Source: Nitrospira sp. (GTDB lineage Bacteria; Nitrospirota; Nitrospiria; Nitrospirales; Nitrospiraceae). From it: a DNA stretch of 64,000 bases. Location of the stretch: NCBI GenBank assembly GCA_024998625.1, contig JACOEL010000018.1:1-64000 (forward strand), given 5' to 3'. Shown here one piece after another: positions 54,267-62,600 of the stretch (the first letter of the stretch is position 1; each line of letters opens with the position of its first letter). The notes under the pieces were generated by a model that saw nothing but the letters and a program-made list of their open reading frames with translations, searched no databases and had not been told where the DNA came from. Made by a program: the position numbers and the translations under genes.

Positions 54267-56066
54267 ATGGGTCGTGCCACGCTGTCTATGCTACCAGCCA
54301 GTGAGTGTTCTCAAGCGGTCAGTGCTTCAGTGCAGGCGCGCTCCGCTACTTGCTACCATCGGCTCGTCGAACAGGGTTTTCTGCAGCAGGAGGAGTTCGT
54401 GCTGGCCATGGCTGAAGCCGCGCGAAAGCGGCTCGATGTGGCGACTGTGCTTATGGAACGGTATCGGATACCGAAGCCGGCGCTCGGTGCCGCACTGGCG
54501 GAATTCTATCGTTGCCCGTTTCTCGCCTATGACGAGCGCACGGTCATGGAGCGGGAGTTATTAAAAAATCTCAGCCTGGATTATCTTCGGATGAACCATT
54601 GGGTTCCGCTCAGGCGTCAGGGCAACGGAATCGAAGTCCTGATCGACGACCCGCACAATCCGGACAAGCTGTTCGATGTGCGGCGAGCGTTTCCAGGCCA
54701 GACCCTGTCCTATCGTGTCGGACTCCGTTCCGATATTGAGCGGTTCTTGAATGCCATTCAAGGGCGTGAGTCGGGCGATGCGATATCCGACATACTTGGC
54801 GAGCTGGTCAGTGAAGCGCAGCTCGAAGAGCAACAAAATGCGACGATTGCGGCGATCACCGAAAACGATTCGGCCATCGTCCGGCTCGCCAATCAGATCA
54901 TTACAGACGCCTATCGTCGCGGGGCCTCGGATATCCATGTTGAGCCTTATGCCGATCGAAAGGAAACGGCTGTGCGTTTCCGCGTCGACGGCACCTGCTT
55001 TACGTACATGAAGATTCCGGCGGCTTATCGCCGGGCGATCGTCTCCCGCCTGAAGATTATGGCCAGTCTGGACATTGCCGAGCGGCGCAAGCCGCAGGAT
55101 GGCAAAATCCGGTTCAAGTTGGGTACGGGGCAGGAGATCGAATTGCGGGTCGCAACACTTCCCACTTCCGGCTTCAATGAAGATGTGGTGATTCGCCTGT
55201 TGACCGCTCACGGACCTCGCCGCTTGGAGGAACTGGAGTTCAGCGACGGAACTCGCAGACTCGTAGGGCAGTTGGCTCAAAAGCCGCATGGCATCGTCCT
55301 GTGCGCCGGTCCGACCGGATCAGGCAAGACCACCACCTTACATGCCATTCTGGCGTCGATTAATACCGATGAACGAAAGATTTGGACGGCGGAAGATCCG
55401 ATCGAGATCACGCAGGATGGATTGCGGCAGGTGCAGGTTCATCCCAAGATCGGACTCACTTTTGCCACGACCATGAGGGCCTTCCTGAGAGCAGATCCAG
55501 ACGTGATCATGATCGGAGAAATGCGTGACAAAGAAACGGCGGATATTGCCATTGAAGCCTCGCTGACCGGCCATTTGGTGTTCAGTACCATTCATACGAA
55601 CAGCGCTGTTGAGACCGTGGTGCGATTGCTCGATCTGGGCTGCGACCCGTTCAATTTTTCAGACGCCATGTTGGGAGTGTTGGCGATGCGGTTGTGCAAG
55701 CGTATCTGTCCCAACTGCCGTGAGGCCTACCATCCCACACGCAACGAATATGACGAACTGGTGCAGGCCTTTGGGGCGAGCGACTGGGAACGCGTGCACC
55801 CTGCATACAATCCGGGACTGACAGTGTTTCGTGGACGAGGGTGTGACACGTGTAACCAGACCGGGTATCGCGGACGAGTGCCCATCCATGAGTTGATGGT
55901 GGTGTCTGATTCCATGAAGGCACTGATTCAGTCCAGAGCGCGAACCGGCGAACTACTCGTACTTGCAAAGAGTGACGGCATGAAGACGCTGGTGCAAGAT
56001 GGCATCGAAAAAGTTCTCCAAGGGCTCACCACGTATAAACAGGTGCGGGCGGTCGCGATCAAATAG
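54267..56066 (+). CDS. pilB: Type IV pilus assembly ATPase, PilB-like
   Basis: This 599-residue GspE/PilB-family ATPase powers pilus extension. An N-terminal MshEN-type domain is at about 35-150. The core has R-G-A-S-D-I-H-V-E-P, Walker A G-P-T-G-S-G-K-T-T-T from about residue 348, and Walker B L-R-A-D-P-D-V-I-M-I-G-E-M-R-D. A zinc-binding C-P-N-C...C-D-T-C-N-Q-T-G-Y-R-G-R region follows. pilT and pilC, usual companions, are not in the window. It lies between the two minor-pilin sets. Confidence 0.93.
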   Translation: MGRATLSMLPASECSQAVSASVQARSATCYHRLVEQGFLQQEEFVLAMAEAARKRLDVATVLMERYRIPKPALGAALAEFYRCPFLAYDERTVMERELLKNLSLDYLRMNHWVPLRRQGNGIEVLIDDPHNPDKLFDVRRAFPGQTLSYRVGLRSDIERFLNAIQGRESGDAISDILGELVSEAQLEEQQNATIAAITENDSAIVRLANQIITDAYRRGASDIHVEPYADRKETAVRFRVDGTCFTYMKIPAAYRRAIVSRLKIMASLDIAERRKPQDGKIRFKLGTGQEIELRVATLPTSGFNEDVVIRLLTAHGPRRLEELEFSDGTRRLVGQLAQKPHGIVLCAGPTGSGKTTTLHAILASINTDERKIWTAEDPIEITQDGLRQVQVHPKIGLTFATTMRAFLRADPDVIMIGEMRDKETADIAIEASLTGHLVFSTIHTNSAVETVVRLLDLGCDPFNFSDAMLGVLAMRLCKRICPNCREAYHPTRNEYDELVQAFGASDWERVHPAYNPGLTVFRGRGCDTCNQTGYRGRVPIHELMVVSDSMKALIQSRARTGELLVLAKSDGMKTLVQDGIEKVLQGLTTYKQVRAVAIK

Positions 56067-56440
56067 GCCCCCGAGTTCACCCCGTCTCACGTTTTGCTCA
56101 AGGCGATACTCTCCGCACAAGGCCGTTCCTGCTCGTTATTCGTGCGCGGGTGAAAGTCAGAAATAGCCCGCTTGATTTGGCGCCTATCCTGGGTACATTT
56201 TTCTGCTCTCTTCCTGCATCAAGAGGCTGGTCGCGGCTTCTCTTGCACCTTCCTCTCACCATTCCTCGCTCACCAGTCGGTGAAGTACGCCAGAAATTCG
56301 ACAAAAATTGTCATCGAAGTGATCATGGAACGCTCGGAATTGTACGCCGTCCAGTATGAATGGGCTCTATATATCAATCTGTTAGGTCATCATTCCATGT
56401 CATATCTATCGGCATGGCACTTGCTCATCTAGCTGTTGCC
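56067..56440. other. Gap before the second minor-pilin set
   Basis: This 374-base stretch holds only short overlapping frames with no family likeness or ribosome site. I found no convincing promoter. A TGGCAC near 56413 recalls a sigma-54 half-site but lacks the partner element. Confidence 0.5.
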
Positions 56441-56917
56441 ATGTGTGTCTCTATCTCGCTCCAACGATCTTCCGCTGTCCGCCGCCAGAGGGGCTTCACC
56501 CTCATCGAGGTGATGATCGCGGTCGCGATCGTCGGGATTCTGGCCATGGTGGCCGTTCCCAACTATCTCCAATGGAATGCCCGTTATCAGTTGAAACAAG
56601 CCACAACGGAACTAGCTGGCAGTCTCAACCTGGCTCGGATGGCAGCAATGAATCGGAACCTTGCCGTCACGGCCACAGTGGCTCTTGTGTCGGGCAGGGT
56701 GAATGTCGATTTCGGAGGTGCGTTAGCCCCTATAGTGCTGCCCCAAGCCGTCGTCGGATTCACCGGAGGTCCGACGATTCAATTCACCCAGCAAGGGTTA
56801 AGCGGAGCTGCGGCGAATGTTCCCGTGACGCTGACCTCCCAACAGGGAACGACCTATTCCGTGGTCGTCACTCCGGCAGGCAAGGTGAACTGGTGTGCGC
56901 ACGCGACGTGCCCATAG
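56441..56917 (+). CDS. Minor pseudopilin, GspH/FimT-like (set 2)
   Basis: The 158-residue prepilin has a leader ending R-Q-R-G | F-T-L-I-E-V-M-I-A-V-A-I-V-G-I-L, a fully canonical cleavage and N-helix. The FimT mark (L-A-R-M-A-A-M-N-R-N) follows, and the C-terminus is beta-rich with two late Cys (W-C-A-H-A-T-C-P). ATG 56441 gives a 17-residue leader; in-frame ATGs at 56414 and 56360 exist without ribosome sites. It starts the second minor-pilin set. Confidence 0.85.
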   Translation: MCVSISLQRSSAVRRQRGFTLIEVMIAVAIVGILAMVAVPNYLQWNARYQLKQATTELAGSLNLARMAAMNRNLAVTATVALVSGRVNVDFGGALAPIVLPQAVVGFTGGPTIQFTQQGLSGAAANVPVTLTSQQGTTYSVVVTPAGKVNWCAHATCP

Positions 56918-56924
56918 AGGCCCA

Positions 56925-57449
56925 ATGAAACACCGCCGAAACTTATACCCATGCATCAGCATGCTTGCTGCCGCACAGCGGGGGTTTACGCTGTTGGAAG
57001 CCATGATTGCTGCAGGTGTGCTCTCGGTCGGACTGTTGGGATTGGCGGGCCTCTCGGGGATGTCGCTGGGCAAGAATGTCGATGCCAACGATATGTCGCG
57101 CGTGACCAATATCGCCGCCGATATGGCGGAGCGCATTCAAAATAACCGGCAGCGTGTCTTGGACTACCATAACACCAACACGAGCGTGGCTTGCGCGCAG
57201 AGCGCGAACACTCAACGCATGGCGTTGGGAGATTGCACCCAATGGCAGGCGCTCGTGACGAATTCCGGTCTTCCGGGTGCCACGGGGCTTGTCACGGCGA
57301 CCCGGCTTGATCCGGATCCCACCGCGAATCCGGTGACGATGAACCGGTTCCTTGTCACGGTGACCGTCAGCTGGCAAACCAGACAGACGGATGTGAGCAC
57401 GGCCCGGACCAAGACCGCGATATTTACGACGGTGGTCGCGCCGGAATAG
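56925..57449 (+). CDS. Minor pilin, PilV-like (set 2)
   Basis: The 174-residue prepilin is cleaved at Q-R-G | F-T-L-L-E-A-M-I-A-A-G-V-L-S-V-G-L-L-G. The following A-D-M-A-E-R-I-Q-N-N region is typical of PilV. Two Cys in A-C-A-Q and D-C-T-Q may form a disulphide. ATG 56925 has AGAGG just upstream, seven bases after the previous stop. Confidence 0.9.
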   Translation: MKHRRNLYPCISMLAAAQRGFTLLEAMIAAGVLSVGLLGLAGLSGMSLGKNVDANDMSRVTNIAADMAERIQNNRQRVLDYHNTNTSVACAQSANTQRMALGDCTQWQALVTNSGLPGATGLVTATRLDPDPTANPVTMNRFLVTVTVSWQTRQTDVSTARTKTAIFTTVVAPE

Positions 57450-57463
57450 GCGTAGCCTGGAGC

Positions 57464-58573
57464 ATGACGATGCCTAGATTCAACTGGAACCAGAAGGGCT
57501 TCACTCTCGTGGAGCTGATGGCAGCTGTCCTGATCACGGTGGTGATTGTGGCGGCGACGATGACCACGGTGGTCACCTCGAATCGCGCCAATGTCGTCAA
57601 CACGCAGGTCGCAGACACGCAACAGAATGTTCGATTGGCCATCGACTTGCTCAGTCGGGATATCAAACTGGCCGGCTTTAATTACAATGCGACCGATCCG
57701 GCAACCGGATCCGTGGGTGGGTGTAATGCCACCATCGGCGCCATCGTCAAGCCGGTTGGACTGCTGCCCCAAGATCAAACGCCGACAGGTGCGGATACCG
57801 GGACTGATAGTGTATCGATGGTGCTCCCGGTGATGAATACGACAGGGTGGACGCTGACGGCGGCAGTCGGTGGAACGCCGAACAATAAGACGTATGACAA
57901 CAGCATCAGTCTTTCCGGCGCCGCTATTACGGAGATGGTTGCACAAGGCCTCGTGGCCGGATCGACCATTTCCATCGGCGGGGCATTGTCAAAGACGGTG
58001 CAGGCTGTCAATGCCACTTCGATTGGCTTCGGTACCGGAAACTTCGTCGATGGACAATTCCCGGTCGGCACGCCTGTGTATTTGATGCAATGCGTGCGGT
58101 ATCAAGTCGTGACGAATACGCCGGCTACGTGCGGCAGTGACACGCCTTGTCTGGTGCGAAACAACGTGCCGCTGGTCGATGGTGTGGAAGACTTGCAGCT
58201 CGCCTACGCCTGTGACGGGTGTAATCAGGCCGCCCCTAATCCCTTGTTTCCGGACGGGGTTGTCGATGACCAAGATGCCTCTTCGACGTCGGGATTTCCC
58301 ACCTTCACGCAGGGAGATTTTGTCTCCAACAGTGCATGGGCGATTGCCCCGTGGACGCCGGATAAGATCAGGCTGGCGCAAGTGAGCCTGGTGGTCAGGC
58401 CGACGAACGCGGATGACGGTCTTGATGAGAAGGGAACCAAGGCCGTCAACACCACGGGGCCTGTGATTGTCGGCGACCATAATCCATCTGCGGATGCGGG
58501 TTATAACGCGAGCACCTATATGCAACAGCGCCGGCGCGTGATGAGCCGCACGATCCAGCCGAGAAACCTGTAA
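57464..58573 (+). CDS. Minor pilin, PilW-like (set 2)
   Basis: The 369-residue prepilin has the leader Q-K-G | F-T-L-V-E-L-M-A-A-V-L-I-T. The D-T-Q-Q-N-V-R-L-A-I-D-L-L-S-R-D-I-K-L-A-G segment is the classic PilW mark. Several Cys pairs (C-N-A-T, M-Q-C-V, T-C-G-S-D-T-P-C, A-C-D-G-C) suggest a disulphide-stabilised head. It is longer than its set 1 partner (259 residues). The next gene follows after 14 bases. Confidence 0.9.
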   Translation: MTMPRFNWNQKGFTLVELMAAVLITVVIVAATMTTVVTSNRANVVNTQVADTQQNVRLAIDLLSRDIKLAGFNYNATDPATGSVGGCNATIGAIVKPVGLLPQDQTPTGADTGTDSVSMVLPVMNTTGWTLTAAVGGTPNNKTYDNSISLSGAAITEMVAQGLVAGSTISIGGALSKTVQAVNATSIGFGTGNFVDGQFPVGTPVYLMQCVRYQVVTNTPATCGSDTPCLVRNNVPLVDGVEDLQLAYACDGCNQAAPNPLFPDGVVDDQDASSTSGFPTFTQGDFVSNSAWAIAPWTPDKIRLAQVSLVVRPTNADDGLDEKGTKAVNTTGPVIVGDHNPSADAGYNASTYMQQRRRVMSRTIQPRNL

Positions 58574-58587
58574 CGAGAGACGCTGCG

Positions 58588-59220
58588 ATGAATCTGCGAC
58601 AGGCCACAACCGGTCGGGGCCAACAGGACACGTGCACAGGGCTGAGGAATCAGCGGGGCATCGCGTTGCTCACCGTGATGTTGATGCTGTTGATTCTCAC
58701 CATACTCGGCATCGCCTCCATCACGGTGACCAGCATGGAGAATCGAATGGCGGGGTTTTTCCGCACGACCGAGGCTGTGGTAGCGGCTGCCGATTCGTGT
58801 GAAGGACTTGCCGCCAACATCATTCAGCAGACGTTGTCCCCTCCAGGGGTGCTCCCGGCTTCGTTCATCGCGCCGACGGGGCCAGTTCCGACGGCCAATG
58901 CCACCACATTGTATGCAGAAATATATGGCTACGATCTGCCGTCACCGGCTCCGGCAAATACCCCGGCCGTCAACTATGCGGATGTGGCGAGCACAGCGCC
59001 GAATTTTGTGATGACGAATCTTCCCGGGTTCACGGTCAACGGCGACATCGATCTCCTTTATACGCACACGAAGAGTGGGCAGGGAACAGGGGTGGCCGGC
59101 ACCGAACATGTCTATCGGATTACCTGCATGGCGAGTAACCCCGCGACCGGTTCCAATAGCACGGTGACCTCGGTGTACGGCTGTTTGGATGGCGATACCT
59201 GTGTAAAGAAAATTAACTGA
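58588..59220 (+). CDS. Minor pilin-like protein, PilX (set 2)
   Basis: The 210-residue protein has a PilX N-terminus: basic leader, N-Q-R-G-I-A-L-L-T-V-M-L-M-L-L-I-L-T-I-L-G, then a helix with N-R-M-A-G-F-F-R and an A-A-D-S-C-E-G-L. It keeps the N-helix of minor pilins without the classic F-T-L-x-E. The C-terminal part has paired Cys (I-T-C-M, Y-G-C-L-D-G-D-T-C). Normal length for the family, unlike its set 1 counterpart. Confidence 0.88.
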   Translation: MNLRQATTGRGQQDTCTGLRNQRGIALLTVMLMLLILTILGIASITVTSMENRMAGFFRTTEAVVAAADSCEGLAANIIQQTLSPPGVLPASFIAPTGPVPTANATTLYAEIYGYDLPSPAPANTPAVNYADVASTAPNFVMTNLPGFTVNGDIDLLYTHTKSGQGTGVAGTEHVYRITCMASNPATGSNSTVTSVYGCLDGDTCVKKIN

Positions 59221-59230
59221 GAGAGGGAAC

Positions 59231-59566
59231 ATGGCGATGAACAACACAGTGTTTATGGCGGTGCTCGGCCTGCTGACACTGGGGCAAGTGGTGTCCACCG
59301 GGTCGTTCGTCAGCTTTGCAGAAACAGAGCAGGCACAGGAGACGATGCGGTTTGCGACGGCCGGGTTTCAGTCTGGTGTGATTGACGAGGTGCAGGGATC
59401 AAGCATTCGCATCGATGGTCGTAGTTACGTGTTGAAGTCTGCGGTGGTGGTGCTTACCCACGAAGGGGAGCCGCTCGAGATTGAGCGGATCATTCCCACT
59501 TCGCTCGTAAAGTTTCATCTCAAAGAGGGCCACATCGACAAGATGGTGGTCACGTTGCCGCAATAG
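59231..59566 (+). CDS. Small exported protein between pilX and pilY1
   Basis: The 111-residue protein has a signal peptide (V-F-M-A-V-L-G-L-L-T-L-G core, cleavage near A-E at about 30). The mature part, about 80 residues, is beta-rich (G-V-I-D-E-V-Q-G-S-S-I-R-I-D-G-R, then V-V-V-L-T-H-E-G-E-P). GAGAGGG precedes the start. It looks like a small periplasmic factor for PilY1 or pilus assembly. The family is not recognised. Confidence 0.7.
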   Translation: MAMNNTVFMAVLGLLTLGQVVSTGSFVSFAETEQAQETMRFATAGFQSGVIDEVQGSSIRIDGRSYVLKSAVVVLTHEGEPLEIERIIPTSLVKFHLKEGHIDKMVVTLPQ

Positions 59567-59643
59567 CGCATGAAAGGTCTTGTCTCAACTCGTAGCCGGG
59601 AGTCGACGGCTGTTGTCCTGCTTGAGATAAGGAGGAAGAACGC

Positions 59644-62600
59644 ATGAATCGCCGAACCCTTGTCGCTGTGATGCTGGTGGCCGGCAGCCTGAGTGCTGCG
59701 TTGCTTGGCTCCCGTGATGCTGTCGCCGTCGTGTCCAACGCCGATTACACGGCTGTGCCCGCCTTCGTGTCGAACGCGACGACGCCGAATATCATCGTGG
59801 TGATGGACAACTCGGGCAGTATGAGCAACCGGGCTTGTGAATCGTCGTCATGTGGGACGCTGGCAGATGGGAGCACGTCGACTACGACCACGTGGACCAA
59901 TACTACACGATATTCCGGGTACTTTGATTCGCTGCGTTGTTATACCTATAACACAACCGATACTCGATTCGAGAGCGGGACCAACAAGGCCGCATTGGCG
60001 ACAGCCTGTCCGGACACGGAATGGGACGGGAACTTTCTGAACTGGGCAACGTTGCGCCGGTTTGATGCGGTGAAGCGAGCGATGATCGGCGGGGATTGTG
60101 TCAGCACGAGAGCTGCCGACGGCACCTGCCCGACCAGCGGCACGCCGGCATTAAAGACTGTGCGCGCGCAGCTCAGTGGGGTGAATACGGAACGAGCTGA
60201 TGTCAACTATGGCGGCGGCACCGGTGCCAATACCTATGTCGGCCGTATTCCACTGGCCGATCGAAGCGGTAGCCCGGCGACGATTTCTGTCCATATATCG
60301 GATGCCTATTTTTGTGTCGAGAACGATACCAGCTTCAATAGCAACTGCGGGGACGCTTACAGTGTTCGAAAATATCATCTGAAGGTTGGATACACGACGG
60401 AGCCGACCGGGGTCATTCAGCAGATCGGCAGTAAAGCGCGGTTTGGACTGGTTGAGTTCAAGTCCAGCAGCGAGGGCGCGCGGATGCTGGTCGGAGCTGG
60501 ATCGCGGCAGTCGATCGATTGGTCTGGCACCACCGTTGAAACGTTTAACACGAACACGGCGGCCATGGTTGATGCGGTGCAGGAGTCGTATCCTTCAACA
60601 TGGACTCCGCTCAGTGAGGCCTTGTATGAAACCGCGCGATATGTCGCGCAGATCCAATCCACTTTTGCGACGGGCTATGTCTATCCAATCGCGTTTTCCG
60701 GTGGGATTTCAAACGGCGTTAATTTTGCCACGAGCGGTGCCGGTTCGATTGGAACGAGTGAATTGACGGCATTGGTGGGTTCAGAAACCTGCCCTGCCGG
60801 ATATATCACGAATGCCTGTGGCCGCGACCCGTATTTTTTTGGGCAAAACCATACCCCGCCATGGTCCGCGAGTTCTCAGGTTGTGGCCTGCTGCCGGACG
60901 TTCGTGATCGTATTCACGGATGGCGAACCAACGCAAGATCAGAATATCCCGACGGCGTTGCAAGACTATGCGCATGCCCATCATGGGCAGCATTGCAATG
61001 GGAGCGATAGCGCGGCCCCTCCACGTCCTATTAATGGAACCTGCAACACGAATGCCGCGACACCGTATAGTGATTTGCTCGCAGAGCACAAGACCGACTA
61101 TGCCGACAGCGGCAGCCACTACTTGGATGACATTGCCTATTGGGCCCATACGACCGATCTCCGGCCTTGTAGCGGCACGACTGACGGTACCATCGCAGGG
61201 TTATCGGTCACCGGGCATTGCATCGCAGGGGCTCAGAGTCTGACGGTGTACTCCTTCTTTGCCTTCGGCAACATCAACGGTCGCGGAATCCTGGCCCAAG
61301 CGGCCCGGTTGGGAGGGTTTGAGGATTCCAACAATGACGGCATCCCACAAACGAATGAATGGGATAAAGAGAACAACCTCACAGGCGCGGCCACTCCGGA
61401 CGGTATTCCGGACGCCTATTTTGAATCTTCCAACGTTGATGATCTTCAGGACAAGCTGCTCGCTACGATCGCAAGCATTCTCAGGCGAAGTGCATCCGGT
61501 TCATCTGTATCCGTGCTGGCCACTGCCTCGACCGGCGAAGGAGCCCTGTACCAATCCTATTTTTATCCCAGCACGATCGAACCCTCGACGCTGAGTGATG
61601 TGAAATGGACCGGCTATACGCAGGCCCTGTTTATCGATACCTTCGGCAATACCCGCGAGGATACGAACCAGGATGGTCGGCTTGATTACAAGGTCGACAA
61701 GATCATTAAGACCCGTTTTGATTCCGTGTCGAATTCGGTGAAAGTCGACAAATACGTGGATTCCGATGGAGACGGATTGCCAAACGATCAGAATAGCGAC
61801 AATCAGGTGACGGCGGCGGACTGTAATCCCTGCGGGCAGACGTTAAGCGAGATTCAGCCGATCTGGGAAGCCGGGAAGCAACTGGCTTTGAAAGACTCCA
61901 CCACTCGTACCATCCTTACCTGGGTCGATTCCGATCATGATGGCGTGGTCGATTCCGGCGAACAACTGGCGTTCACGACAGCCAACGAGCCGACGCTCCG
62001 ACCATACCTTCGTGCCACGTCGAGTGCGGAAGGGACCAAGATCATTAATTTTGTGCGTGGTTGCGATGTGGGGACATGCGCGGAACAGGCGACGACGAGG
62101 GATCGCCGACTTCAGGTTCCGGCCGGGAGCGGGAGCCTGAAGGTGTGGAAACTCGGGGATGTCATTCACTCCACCCCGACCGTGGTTGCGGGTCCGAAGG
62201 ACCGGCATGATGCCATCTATGGCGATCAGAGTTATTCGGCATTTCTCCAGAAGTGGTACAGCCGCAGGCAGGTCGCCTACGTGGGCGGAAACGACGGCAT
62301 GCTGCACGCGTTCAACGCGGGTTATTACCATCCCGGCGATGATGCGAGTGCCTCTGCTCCCGCAAATATTACCGAACACGGCTGGTTTACGACTGCCCCT
62401 GCGGACAATTCCACCGGCGCTCCGTTAGGGGATGAGCTGTGGGGGTTCGTGCCCTATGAACTCCTTCCGCAGCTGGAGTTTTTGAGCCGCGCTGACTACC
62501 AGCATACGTATTATGTCGATTTGCCCCTCAAGGTAGCGGATGTCCGTATCTTCACTCCGGACACCGATCATCCGAACGGGTGGGGCACGATCCTGATCGG

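Noticed and set aside
56150..56432. Short frames in the gap before the second pilin set
   Set aside because: They overlap each other, lack ribosome sites and show no protein-like composition.
56413..56435. TGGCAC resembling a sigma-54 promoter half before the second pilin set
   Set aside because: The second element (TTGC at the right spacing) is missing.
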